Shown here: in pieces, positions 54,034 to 62,792 of the stretch
Layout of the letters: every line of letters begins with the position of its first letter
Position numbering within the stretch: the first letter of the stretch is position 1
Assembly (NCBI RefSeq): GCF_029223195.1
Contig: NZ_JARHUF010000008.1
Span: forward strand, 124,001 to 188,000
Direction: 5' to 3'
DNA from: Vibrio sp. CAU 1672
GTDB lineage: Bacteria; Pseudomonadota; Gammaproteobacteria; Enterobacterales; Vibrionaceae
DNA: 64,000 nucleotides
Notes under the pieces: generated by a model
Seen by the model: the letters and a program-made list of their open reading frames with translations, nothing else
What the model was told of the DNA's origin: nothing
Database searches by the model: none
Position numbers and translations under genes: made by a program

Positions 54034-55749
54034 TTAAGCCGTTGTGATGTCTTCTCTTAAGCCAGTGAACTCTGGCATCAGCGAGATCAGTTTTTTGCTG
54101 TACTCATGCTGAGGATGGTTAAATAACTGCTCTGTGGGGGCCACCTCCAACAGGGTACCCATCTGCATTACCCCCACCCGGTCACACATCTGACGAATAA
54201 CCGGAAGGTCATGACTGATAAACAACATAGTCAAGTTCAGCTCACTTTGCAGATCTTTCAGCAAATTCAGGATCTGAGCCTGAACCGACACATCCAGCGC
54301 CGATGTCGGTTCATCACAGATCAAAAGGCGTGGCCGGGTCGCCAGTGCGCGCGCAATTGAAATACGCTGACGCTGGCCGCCGGAGAATTCATGCGGGTAT
54401 TTAACCCCTGCCATTTTACCCAGCCCGACATGGTCAAGCAGGTCATTGACGATCTGACGGGTTTCCGCTTCGTTGCGGGTCAGCTTATGGAAACGAATCG
54501 GCTCGGCAATAATGTCACAAACCTTCATTCGCGGGTTCATCGAGGTATAAGGATTCTGAAACACCATCTGCATCTGGCGACGCATCGGACGACGTTCTTT
54601 TTCTGATTTCAAAGCGGTGAGATCGATGCCTTCAAACGTCACTTTACCAGAGTTAGGCTCATACAGGCCGGCAATCACCCGGGCAATGGTGGATTTACCC
54701 GAACCCGACTCACCTACCAGACCAAAGGTTTCGCCTTCGTGCACTTCAAAACTGACGTTGTTGGATGCCTGTACGTATTCACGACGACTTTCAAACAACG
54801 AGTCTTTAGTAATAAAGCGCAGGTTAACGTTTTCTACCTTGAGTAATGGTCCGGTGTACTCCCGCTGATCCTGGCTTTGGCCTAACCAGTGGTTTTTGAT
54901 ATCCAAAGGTTCCAGCTCGCTGGCTTCTTCGATGTAGCTCACCAACGGGAAACGATCGAGTTTTCGGTCAGAACGCGGTACCGCAGAAATCAGGCTGCGT
55001 GTGTAAGCATGGTCCGGGTCACCCAACACCTTGGCGGTCGGGCCGAACTCAACCAGATCGCCCCGGTACATCACCGCAACCCGATCGGTAACATTGGACA
55101 CCACCCCCATATCGTGGGTGACCAGCATACAACCGACATTGTTCTTGATGCACAGCTCACGGATCAGGCTAAGAATCTGGTCTTGGATCGACACGTCTAA
55201 GGCGGTGGTCGGCTCGTCAGCAATGATCAGATCCGGCTCTCCTGCCAGGGCAATCGCGATCACCACACGTTGACGCATACCACCGGAAAACTGGTGCGGA
55301 TACTGCTTTAAGCGGTTTTCCGGCTGAGGAATGCCCACTTGCTGCATCAGAGAAAGAGCACGCTGATACGCTTCTTCATCCGAAACCTTCATGTTGGCAT
55401 GAATGGTTTCTTTGAGTTGCTGCTCAACCGTAAATAAGGGATTCAGCGAGGTCATCGGATCCTGGAAAATAAAACCAATCTTAGAGCCGCGAACCTTACG
55501 CATCGCTTCTGGCGATAAGCCAGACACCTTTTCACCATCTAAATACACATCACCACTGGCAATGCGTCCCGGAGGGCTCAACAAATCGATAACCGCGTTA
55601 CCGACGGTGGATTTCCCCGCCCCGGATTCACCCACCACCCCGACAATCTCACCCCGTTCAATATTAAACGAGAGTGAGTTGACGGCGGCATGCACACCAT
55701 GACGTGATGGGTATTCAATACGTAGGTTTTTCACCTCTAATAGTGACAT
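54034..55749 (-). CDS. peptide ABC transporter, fused double ATPase (DppD-DppF type)
   Basis: 571 aa with two complete ABC modules. The first has Walker A GESGAGKST (40-48), signature FSGGMRQRV (154-162) and Walker B LIIADEPTTALD. The second has GESGSGKST (346-354), FSGGQRQRI (455-463) and LLICDEPTSALD. An oligopeptide-family linker (RSLISAVPR) joins them. One polypeptide therefore supplies both ATPases that are separate DppD and DppF in E. coli, like the YejF/GsiA arrangement. It is transcribed first, before the binding protein and permeases. Confidence 0.94.
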   Translation of the reverse strand: MSLLEVKNLRIEYPSRHGVHAAVNSLSFNIERGEIVGVVGESGAGKSTVGNAVIDLLSPPGRIASGDVYLDGEKVSGLSPEAMRKVRGSKIGFIFQDPMTSLNPLFTVEQQLKETIHANMKVSDEEAYQRALSLMQQVGIPQPENRLKQYPHQFSGGMRQRVVIAIALAGEPDLIIADEPTTALDVSIQDQILSLIRELCIKNNVGCMLVTHDMGVVSNVTDRVAVMYRGDLVEFGPTAKVLGDPDHAYTRSLISAVPRSDRKLDRFPLVSYIEEASELEPLDIKNHWLGQSQDQREYTGPLLKVENVNLRFITKDSLFESRREYVQASNNVSFEVHEGETFGLVGESGSGKSTIARVIAGLYEPNSGKVTFEGIDLTALKSEKERRPMRRQMQMVFQNPYTSMNPRMKVCDIIAEPIRFHKLTRNEAETRQIVNDLLDHVGLGKMAGVKYPHEFSGGQRQRISIARALATRPRLLICDEPTSALDVSVQAQILNLLKDLQSELNLTMLFISHDLPVIRQMCDRVGVMQMGTLLEVAPTEQLFNHPQHEYSKKLISLMPEFTGLREDITTA

Positions 55750-56395
55750 TTCAGACCTCTACTGCCTTGTCTGTGGTTTTAAAGCGCACACACTCTGTGC
55801 CATTCACCACCTAAATGAATCCGTTCAAATCCAGAATAATACTCTGAAATCTAAATGCGCCCCCAATTTGGCAAAAAACACACAAAAAAGCAACAATTAA
55901 AGTATATTTCGCCGGAAAAACCCAAAATGAACGCACAATACGCGAATAAAAATGCATTAACAAGTATTTAACCACTCTTGCAACTGCCCGTTTTTGTGCG
56001 CTTCGCACCAAAAAAGACAGCAAAATACTCTAAAAACACACCAACTGGAATTATTGACAAAAGCAACATTATTCACGGAGTGCAATTAACATACACCAAA
56101 CAATATTCCGGTAAATCTGTATTTTTTCGACATAAAATGTTACTAACAAAATAGTATGCAAAAACAAAAAGCCAAAATAGCCGCAGATAAACATCGCTCA
56201 AAATGTGAGCACAACAGCAAAACACCTCATCTCGCAGCTATGCGTCAATTACGCATTTTTTGCCTCAGGCACTCCCCCGCTCAGTCAAATGCCGGCATAT
56301 AACACACTTTTTGTCCATCGATAAGGTTAGCAATGTTAATATGGCACAAAACCGAAGTAAGTGAGCGTGAAAGCGCCAATAGAAAAGGAGCCTGT
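55750..56395. other. 646-base AT-rich gap upstream of the peptide transporter operon
   Basis: It must hold divergent promoters for the transporter operon and the HAD hydrolase gene. A -10-like TATACT on the minus strand (55901-55906) is the best visible element, with only a weak -35. Short frames are Lys/Asn-rich and unconvincing. I see no hairpin with a U tract and no recognisable operator. Confidence 0.5.
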
Positions 56396-57121
56396 GTGCT
56401 TAAAGCGATTTTTTTTGATATGGACGAAACGCTGTGTGGTACGTCAAATGCGGACAAGCTCGCCGGGCAGACGTTCACCGATTGGATCCAAACCACCTAC
56501 CCACAGTTGCCCGATGCACACGCGTTCGTACAGCGTTACCTGGCTGGTGTATACAAAAAACTTAACGCGGAATACCCGCAGCTGGTCGCGTTGCTGCCCA
56601 ACGAGCATGCTTTTCGTTGTGGGCTGATCAAAACCATCCTGGCCGAGCAAGGTATCTCCGTTAGCGAAGAAGCCGCGCGGCAAGCACAGAACTTTTTTGA
56701 TGCTGCGCGCATGCGCGCTTTTACCTTCCTGCCTGGGGTAAAAGAGATGCTTGAGGCACTGCGCCCCGATTACCAACTGGTGGTGATCACCAACGGCCCG
56801 GTATTTTCCCAACACCCCAAGCTGGCGGCGACCAATATGAGTGAGTGGGTTGACCATATTATTGTCGGCGGCGAAGAGCCGGAAGAAAAGCCAGCCGCCA
56901 GCATTTTCCAGAAAGCTCTCGCTCTGACCAACACCAAGCCGGAACAAGCGCTACACATCGGTGACTCTTTGACCGCAGACATCGCCGGGGCCAATAACCT
57001 GGGTATTGTCAGCGTGTGGGTCAACCACGATCAGCAGGACAATGACAGCGAGATCCAGCCTGATTTCGAGATCACCCACACCGTCGAGCTGCTGGAAATC
57101 CTCAAAACCCTTGACCGCTAA
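56396..57121 (+). CDS. HAD-superfamily hydrolase
   Basis: 241 aa from a GTG start at 56396, five bases after AAGGAG; the protein then begins (M)LKAIFFDMDETLCG. The four HAD motifs are visible: DMDETL, VVITNG, the Lys in EEKPAASIFQKAL, and HIGDSLTADIAGANNLG. A four-helix cap lies between motifs I and II (about 20-100). Likely activity is dephosphorylation of nucleotides or sugar phosphates; it resembles YjjG-type enzymes, but the substrate cannot be told. Confidence 0.85.
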   Translation: MLKAIFFDMDETLCGTSNADKLAGQTFTDWIQTTYPQLPDAHAFVQRYLAGVYKKLNAEYPQLVALLPNEHAFRCGLIKTILAEQGISVSEEAARQAQNFFDAARMRAFTFLPGVKEMLEALRPDYQLVVITNGPVFSQHPKLAATNMSEWVDHIIVGGEEPEEKPAASIFQKALALTNTKPEQALHIGDSLTADIAGANNLGIVSVWVNHDQQDNDSEIQPDFEITHTVELLEILKTLDR

Positions 57122-57225
57122 ACGCGCCGGCAATCTAAAGACCTGCCCACCAGCGGTCGGAGCCACCTGTTCAGCCAGATGCGCTCCGGCCTCAGGTTCC
57201 TGGCTCCTTAAGCAGCGAAGACAAA

Positions 57226-57300
57226 AAAAGCCCCGATATTGCTATCGAGGCTTTTAAATGATGGTCGGTGAAAAGGAGTTCAATCGGACTGGCGCTCCAG
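57226..57300 (-). repeat. degenerate module A: terminator hairpin plus tRNA-Pro 3' end
   Basis: The hairpin AAAAGCC-CGATA/TATCG-GGCTTTT (57226-57255) is followed at 57262 by a degenerate copy of the tRNA-Pro 3' end (complement TGGTCGGTGAA-AGG). The acceptor strand and CCA are kept, while the T arm has decayed. It is a remnant of a third copy of the tRNA-Pro/terminator unit or of an integration event. Confidence 0.6.
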
Positions 57301-57331
57301 CCCCGCACACACCAACATAGTTATTTAAATA

Positions 57332-57390
57332 GAAAAAAACCATCATTTCTGGTGAGGTTTCTTAATAGTGGTCGGTGAAGAGGGATTCGA
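57332..57390 (-). repeat. degenerate module B: hairpin plus tRNA-Pro 3' end
   Basis: An imperfect hairpin (about 57332-57361) precedes 22 bases (57369-57390) identical to the true tRNA-Pro 3' end, from the T loop through CCA. Unrelated sequence follows, so no complete tRNA is present. Confidence 0.65.
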
Positions 57391-57446
57391 CGCGGCTGGG
57401 CTTCCAGCGCCCGACCTTCTGCTTGGCGATTTTTAATACCCGGAAT

Positions 57447-57480
57447 GCAAAAAAGCCTCGATATTTCTATCGAGGCTTTT
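57447..57480 (-). terminator. terminator of the tRNA operon
   Basis: A perfect 13-bp stem (AAAAGCCTCGATA/TATCGAGGCTTTT, loop TTTC) with a further T run on the minus strand. It lies 7 bases after the last tRNA-Pro. Confidence 0.92.
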
Positions 57481-57486
57481 AAATGA

Positions 57487-57563
<77 letters not shown>

Positions 57564-57617
57564 ACTTGTGTTTTATCTCGACCTGGGCCAAGAATGGAAG
57601 CAAAGCTACCAGAATAA

Positions 57618-57694
57618 TGGGGTGGCTAACGAGACTTGAACTCGCGACAACCGGAATCACAATCCGGGGCTCTACCAACTGAGCTATAGCCACC
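57618..57694 (-). tRNA. tRNA-His (anticodon GTG), copy 1
   Basis: 77 nt including the extra 5' G (G-1) typical of tRNA-His and an encoded CCA. The anticodon loop TTGTGAT gives GTG. The stem CCGGA/TCCGG is intact. It is identical in its visible length to copy 2. Confidence 0.97.
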
Positions 57695-57758
57695 ATCAAA
57701 TTTTGCATCAACCGGCATTTGCCGTTATGTTCCCGCATGACAGCCAGAACATAGAAAG

Positions 57759-57835
<77 letters not shown>

Positions 57836-57889
57836 ACTTATGTTTTATCTCGACCTGGGTCAAGAATGGAAGCAAAGCTACCAGAATAA

Positions 57890-57966
57890 TGGGGTGGCTA
57901 ACGAGACTTGAACTCGCGACAACCGGAATCACAATCCGGGGCTCTACCAACTGAGCTATAGCCACC
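57890..57966 (-). tRNA. tRNA-His (anticodon GTG), copy 2
   Basis: 77 nt with G-1 and encoded CCA; the second member of the duplicated unit. The tRNA-Arg gene lies upstream in the same transcript. Confidence 0.97.
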
Positions 57967-58004
57967 ACTACTTTTTTAACCGATAACATCCCCCGAGGCG
58001 AAAA

Positions 58005-58081
<77 letters not shown>

Positions 58082-58102
58082 ATGCCCTATCGGCGGAGTG
58101 GA

Positions 58103-58131
58103 ATAATACGGATATCACACTATGCCGTCTA
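58103..58131 (-). promoter_or_regulatory. promoter of the tRNA operon
   Basis: On the minus strand TAGACG (58126-58131) and TATTAT (58103-58108) are 17 bases apart. The sequence just after the -10 is GC-rich (CCACTCCGCC), a discriminator type found at stringently controlled stable-RNA promoters. Confidence 0.6.
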
Positions 58132-58425
58132 GTACTTTTTTTACTTTTTTTTCCGTTTGGTCTCTTTTTCGACAGTTATTCCGCTTTGAAGTCGATTTTA
58201 GATGTGATTCACGCCCTGTCACGAACAAGTTGTTGTTTATTGCAACAACTTAACAGGATATAATCACCCAATATTTACATTGATTTAACAGCTGCGTCGT
58301 ATCTGTTTAATCATTATTACGCCACTCCGTTGAATTTTCTAGAGCATAATTTTCAGGAGTTGGCCTTAATACTCTAACTATATAAGACAGGTAAGGTTCT
58401 TACCTCGGGAATGTGAAGTGGGTTA
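58132..58425. other. gap between tRNA promoter and cytochrome c5 gene
   Basis: It holds a 9-base inverted repeat (AAGTTGTTG/CAACAACTT, 58227-58251) and a small one, AGGTAAG-GTT-CTTACCT (58390-58406), in the cytochrome leader. T-rich runs lie near 58134-58170. No coding frame or complete FNR site was seen. Confidence 0.5.
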
Positions 58426-58839
58426 ATGGATATGTCTCAACGAATGATTAGCGTTTTGTTCGCTGCTTTAACTTTTTCAACAGCAGCTCTGGCTTCTGAC
58501 ATCAGCCAAACGGAATACGATGCGATTGCAGAACGCATCAAACCCGTTGGTGATGTCTATCTGGTTGGCAGTGAACCAGTCAAAGCGGAGCCTTCAGGCC
58601 CTCGCGACGGCGCAACGGTATACAATACATTCTGCATGGCGTGCCACACGACCGGCGCATCCGGCGCGCCAATTAAGGGAAACGCAGGAGCCTGGGCTCC
58701 ACGCATCGCCCAGGGCAAAGATGTACTGACCGATCACGCAATCAACGGCTTTAATGCCATGCCGGCTCGGGGCACCTGTATGGACTGTTCAGACGATGAA
58801 ATCATCGCCGCCATCGATCACATGCTCGAAGGCATGTAA
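58426..58839 (+). CDS. cytochrome c5 family protein
   Basis: 137 aa with a signal peptide (about 1-23, ALA-SD). One haem is bound through FCMACHTT near residue 71. A second Cys pair near the C-terminus (GTCMDCSDDEI) is typical of cytochrome c5 and forms a disulfide. A Met ligand candidate is in NAMPARG. It is a small periplasmic electron carrier. The start may be the ATG at 58426 or the one at 58432; neither has a strong ribosome site. Confidence 0.92.
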   Translation: MDMSQRMISVLFAALTFSTAALASDISQTEYDAIAERIKPVGDVYLVGSEPVKAEPSGPRDGATVYNTFCMACHTTGASGAPIKGNAGAWAPRIAQGKDVLTDHAINGFNAMPARGTCMDCSDDEIIAAIDHMLEGM

Positions 58840-58852
58840 CCCTCTTAGCACA

Positions 58853-58884
58853 TAAAAAGGCTTGCCACCCGGCAAGCCTTTCTG
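58853..58884. terminator. bidirectional terminator between cytochrome c5 and rep
   Basis: AAAGGCTTGCC and GGCAAGCCTTT form a perfect 11-bp stem with loop ACCC. A run of As on the left serves the minus-strand rep transcript. Confidence 0.88.
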
Positions 58885-58890
58885 TTTGCA

Positions 58891-60906
58891 TCACTTATTG
58901 AACATCGCCCTCAGATTGGCAATGTGGGCCTGGCCCTTGACCATACGCTCTTCCTGGCTGAGCGGCTTCTTGTTCACTTCCCACTCCACATCATCAAAGG
59001 GCAGCTCATCCAAAAAACGACTCTGGGTCGGCTTGATCAACTCACCGAACTGCCGCCGCTCCTTACACATGGTAAAGGTTAACTCACGCTGGGCGCGGGT
59101 GATCCCCACGTACATCAAACGACGCTCTTCTTCGACGTTCTCTTCATCAATACTGGTTTGGTGGGGCAAAATCCCCTCTTCTGAGCCGATCAGGTACACA
59201 TAAGGAAACTCCAGCCCTTTTGACGCATGCAGCGTCATCAGCTGCACGGCATCACTGTCTTCCTCTTCCTCTCCCCGCTCCATCATGTCGCGCAACGTCA
59301 AACGCTGTACCACCTCTTTCAAGGTTTTCTCTTCCTGATCGTAATTATCACCTTCCAGATCGGCCACAATCCATGAGTATAGATCCGAGACGTTTTTCAT
59401 CCGCATTTCCGCCGCCTTCGGACTGGAAGAGGTCTCGTATAGCCAGTCTTCGTAATTGATATCACGCACCAGCGAACGTACGGCGGTGACCGTATCGCCG
59501 CGTTCAGCCTGATCGCCAATTGCCACCAACCACTGAGTAAAGCGGCGCAGATTATCCAGCCCCCGGCCATGCAGGTGTTGTTCAAGTCCCATTTCAAAAC
59601 TGGCCTCAAACAAACTTTTCCCGCGCATGTTGGCGTAACTGCCCAGCTTTTCTAACGTCACCGGGCCAATCTCACGCCGCGGTGTATTCACAATGCGCAA
59701 AAAAGCGTTGTCATCATCCGGGTTCACCAACACCCGCAGGTAAGCCATGATGTCTTTGATTTCGGCACGGGCGAAAAATGACGTCCCGCCCGAGAGCTTG
59801 TACGGCACCCGGTTCTGCATCAACGACTTCTCTATCAGGCGTGACTGGTGGTTGCCGCGATATAACACTGCATAATCTTTGTAATCGGTTCGGTTGAGGA
59901 ACTTATGCGCGATCAGCTCACCGGTCACCCGCTCCGCTTCGTGCTCTTCATTTTTCGCCAGCAAAACTTTGAGCTTTTCACCGTCCGGGATCTCAGAAAA
60001 CAGTGATTTTTCATACACGTGTGGGTTATTGGCAATCAGGATATTGGCCGCGCGCAAAATCCGACTGGTGGAACGGTAGTTCTGCTCCAGCTTAATCAAA
60101 CGCAGGTTAGGGTAATCTTCACCCAATAACACCAAGTTCTGCGGCTTGGCGCCACGCCAGGAATAAATCGATTGGTCATCATCACCGACCACGGTCAGGC
60201 GGCCGCGCTCACCGACGATCAGCCTGACCAGTTCATACTGGCTGGTGTTGGTATCCTGATACTCGTCGACCAGCAGGTAGCGAATACGGTTTTGCCAGCG
60301 CTGGCGCACATCGTCATTGGTACGCAGTAACAGCACCGGCAGCAGGATCAGATCATCAAAATCAAGCGCATTGTAGGCTTTCATCTGTTTCTGATACATC
60401 TCAAAACAGAAAGCAAACAACTGTTGCTGCTCGCCTTTGGCATGTGCTTTCGCCTGCTCCGGGGTGAGCATGTCATTTTTCCAGTTAGAAATCGTACTCA
60501 GTAACTGACGCAACAGATCCTTATCACCATCCAACTGTTTTTCAGTCAACTCTTTCAGCAATGCCAGCTGATCCTGGTCATCAAACAGAGAAAAACCCGC
60601 CTTGAGGCCCAGCGCTTTGTACTCGCGTTTGATGATATTGAGGCCCAGCGTATGAAAGGTCGAGACCATTAAGCCTTTAGACTCATTTTTACCCAGCGTC
60701 TGACCAACCCGCTCTTTCATTTCGCGCGCGGCTTTATTGGTAAACGTCACAGCGGCAATATTGCGTGCCTTGTAGCCACATTGCTGAACCAGATAAGCGA
60801 TCTTGTTGGTGATCACACGGGTTTTACCGGAACCGGCGCCGGCCAGCACCAGGCAAGGACCTGATACATATTTGACGGCTTCGTCTTGACTGGGATTCAG
60901 CTTCAT
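58891..60906 (-). CDS. rep: ATP-dependent DNA helicase Rep
   Basis: 671 aa from the ATG at 60906 ([20 protein letters not shown] upstream), about the length of E. coli Rep (673). This superfamily 1A 3'-5' helicase clears proteins ahead of replication forks. Motifs seen are Walker [34 protein letters not shown] (motif II), [13 protein letters not shown] (motif III), [18 protein letters not shown] (motif V) and [11 protein letters not shown] (motif VI). Confidence 0.97.
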   Translation of the reverse strand: MKLNPSQDEAVKYVSGPCLVLAGAGSGKTRVITNKIAYLVQQCGYKARNIAAVTFTNKAAREMKERVGQTLGKNESKGLMVSTFHTLGLNIIKREYKALGLKAGFSLFDDQDQLALLKELTEKQLDGDKDLLRQLLSTISNWKNDMLTPEQAKAHAKGEQQQLFAFCFEMYQKQMKAYNALDFDDLILLPVLLLRTNDDVRQRWQNRIRYLLVDEYQDTNTSQYELVRLIVGERGRLTVVGDDDQSIYSWRGAKPQNLVLLGEDYPNLRLIKLEQNYRSTSRILRAANILIANNPHVYEKSLFSEIPDGEKLKVLLAKNEEHEAERVTGELIAHKFLNRTDYKDYAVLYRGNHQSRLIEKSLMQNRVPYKLSGGTSFFARAEIKDIMAYLRVLVNPDDDNAFLRIVNTPRREIGPVTLEKLGSYANMRGKSLFEASFEMGLEQHLHGRGLDNLRRFTQWLVAIGDQAERGDTVTAVRSLVRDINYEDWLYETSSSPKAAEMRMKNVSDLYSWIVADLEGDNYDQEEKTLKEVVQRLTLRDMMERGEEEEDSDAVQLMTLHASKGLEFPYVYLIGSEEGILPHQTSIDEENVEEERRLMYVGITRAQRELTFTMCKERRQFGELIKPTQSRFLDELPFDDVEWEVNKKPLSQEERMVKGQAHIANLRAMFNK

Positions 60907-61036
60907 AGTGGCTCTCTGTGGAATCAATCGAGGCGCCTATAATAAAGGCGCAACATCACGAATGCCATGCTCAATCGACGCAATTTTTTCCTCATCAATA
61001 AAAAGTATTTGTTGCATAATAGGCGACTAATTGCGC

Positions 61037-61059
61037 TATAATGAATGAACGTTCATTCA
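61037..61059 (+). promoter_or_regulatory. TetR operator overlapping the promoter -10
   Basis: TATAAT (61037-61042) runs straight into the perfect 18-bp palindrome TGAATGAACGTTCATTCA (61042-61059), 15 bases before the regulator start. Binding here would block initiation, so autorepression of the efflux operon is likely. Confidence 0.8.
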
Positions 61060-61074
61060 CTAACAATCTGATCA

Positions 61075-61656
61075 ATGTCCAATATTACTGCTGCTGATAA
61101 ACGCGAGCAGATTTTATTCGCTGCTGAAAAACTCATTGCGGAATCTGGGTTTCAAGGTTTATCCATGCACAAACTGGCCAAAGAAGCCGGGGTTGCAGCC
61201 GGAACCATCTACCGTTACTTCACAGATAAAGAGCACCTCCTTGATGATGTTCGCTTACAGGTCGCCAAACGAATTGCCAGCGCTGTTCAGGCCAACGTTA
61301 CGGACGAGATGTCGCTGAAAACCCGTTATCGCACCATGTGGCTCAATATCTGGAATCTGGCGGCATCCAACATGGAAACCATCAGCAACCGGGTCCAATA
61401 TGAATCTCTACCCTGTACCAAAAGTGCAAAAACTCGGGAACTTGAGCGAAAAATGTTTGCCCAAGTGGATCGTCTTTTTACCCAAGGGAAAGAAGAGGGC
61501 CTTTTTAAATCCCTTGATAATGAAATTCTGTTTGGGTTGAGCCTGGAAGCGAGTGTCACTCTGGCGCGAAAACATGCTTTAGGATTTTATCAACTGGATG
61601 ACATCGCGCTGGAAGCGTCAATTGAAGCCAGTTGGGATGCAATCATTACACACTAA
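61075..61656 (+). CDS. TetR-family repressor of the RND efflux operon (VexR-like)
   Basis: 193 aa. The N-terminal helix-turn-helix is FQGLSMHKLAKEAGVAAGTIYRYFTDKEHLLDDV. The C-terminal ligand-binding domain has no recognisable specificity. It sits 18 bases before the adaptor gene and directly behind a palindromic operator. The order regulator-adaptor-pump matches the vexRAB operon of V. cholerae. Confidence 0.88.
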   Translation: MSNITAADKREQILFAAEKLIAESGFQGLSMHKLAKEAGVAAGTIYRYFTDKEHLLDDVRLQVAKRIASAVQANVTDEMSLKTRYRTMWLNIWNLAASNMETISNRVQYESLPCTKSAKTRELERKMFAQVDRLFTQGKEEGLFKSLDNEILFGLSLEASVTLARKHALGFYQLDDIALEASIEASWDAIITH

Positions 61657-61674
61657 TTTGGAGTTCTTAATAGA

Positions 61675-62781
61675 ATGAAAAAGTGGACTTTCTTTATGTT
61701 ACTTATCGCGGTACTGCTGTTTGGCAGCGTGATAGGTTTTAACCTGTTTAAACAACAAAAGATCGCTGAATACATGGCGAATCGTCCTGAGCCGGAGTTT
61801 CCGGTTACCGTCACGGAAGTAAAAGCGGTTGACTGGGTACCGGTGATTGAAGCAATTGGCTTTATCGAGCCTAACCAAGGTGTGACGATTGCCAATGAAA
61901 CCAGCGGGGTAATTGACAAGATCGCTTTTGATTCAGGCACCTCTGTTGAAGAAGGCCAACCTCTGGTCCTACTGGATTCCGAAGTCGAAAAAGCCAATCT
62001 GAAGAGTACACAAGCTAAACTGCCGGCAGCGCAAGCCAAGTACAAACGCTACCAAGGGCTGTACAAAAAAGGCTCGATTTCGAAAGAAGCCTACGATGAG
62101 GCTGAAGCAAACTATTTCTCACTCAAAGCCGACATTGAGAGCTTAAACGCCTCAATCGACCGCCGGGAAATCAAAGCGCCATTTGCGGGCGTGGTCGGTA
62201 TCCGCAATGTCTATCTGGGCCAGTACCTGCAAGCCGGTACCGATATCGTTCGCCTGGAAGACACCAGCGTGATGCGCCTGCGCTTTACGGTGCCACAGAC
62301 CGATATTTCACGCATTTCTCTCGACCAGGAAGTCGATATTTTTGTTGATGCTTACCCAGAGCGTACATTCAAAGGCTCCATCTCTGCCATCGAACCGGCG
62401 GTCAACATCCAAAGTGGCCTGATCCAGGTGCAGGCTGATATTCCAAACAGTGATGGGCAGCTGCGCAGCGGCATGTTTGCCCGCGCCAATATCATTCTGC
62501 CTAAGCTGGCAAACCAGGTAACCCTGCCGCAAACCGCCATCACCTTTACCCTGTATGGTGACAATGTCTACATTGTGACAGAAGAAAACGGTGAGAAACG
62601 CGTTAAGCAGCACGTGGTAAAAGTAGGTGAACGCACCAAGGATATCGCTCACATCCTCGACGGTGTCAATGCGGGCGATATCGTTGTAACGTCCGGCCAG
62701 GTTCGTCTGAGTAACGATGCAAAAGTTCGGGTGGTAGAAAGCGATGCGACTACGCCACCGGCTAAAACCCCAATGCTGTAA
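61675..62781 (+). CDS. RND efflux periplasmic adaptor (VexA-like)
   Basis: 368 aa with an N-terminal signal or anchor (about 4-24). The membrane-fusion-protein layout is visible: a first lipoyl half (VTIANETSGVIDKIAFDSGTSVEEGQPLVLLD), a helical hairpin (about 100-150) and a second lipoyl half (DRREIKAPFAGVVGIRNVYLGQYLQAG). The beta-barrel and membrane-proximal domains follow. No lipobox is seen. It links the inner-membrane pump to a TolC-like channel. Confidence 0.92.
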   Translation: MKKWTFFMLLIAVLLFGSVIGFNLFKQQKIAEYMANRPEPEFPVTVTEVKAVDWVPVIEAIGFIEPNQGVTIANETSGVIDKIAFDSGTSVEEGQPLVLLDSEVEKANLKSTQAKLPAAQAKYKRYQGLYKKGSISKEAYDEAEANYFSLKADIESLNASIDRREIKAPFAGVVGIRNVYLGQYLQAGTDIVRLEDTSVMRLRFTVPQTDISRISLDQEVDIFVDAYPERTFKGSISAIEPAVNIQSGLIQVQADIPNSDGQLRSGMFARANIILPKLANQVTLPQTAITFTLYGDNVYIVTEENGEKRVKQHVVKVGERTKDIAHILDGVNAGDIVVTSGQVRLSNDAKVRVVESDATTPPAKTPML

Positions 62782-62792
62782 CTGGAGGCCTC

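Noticed and set aside
58201..58225. CRP-like TGTGATTCAC near the cytochrome c5 gene
   Set aside because: The second half-site TCACA is not at the required 6-base spacing.
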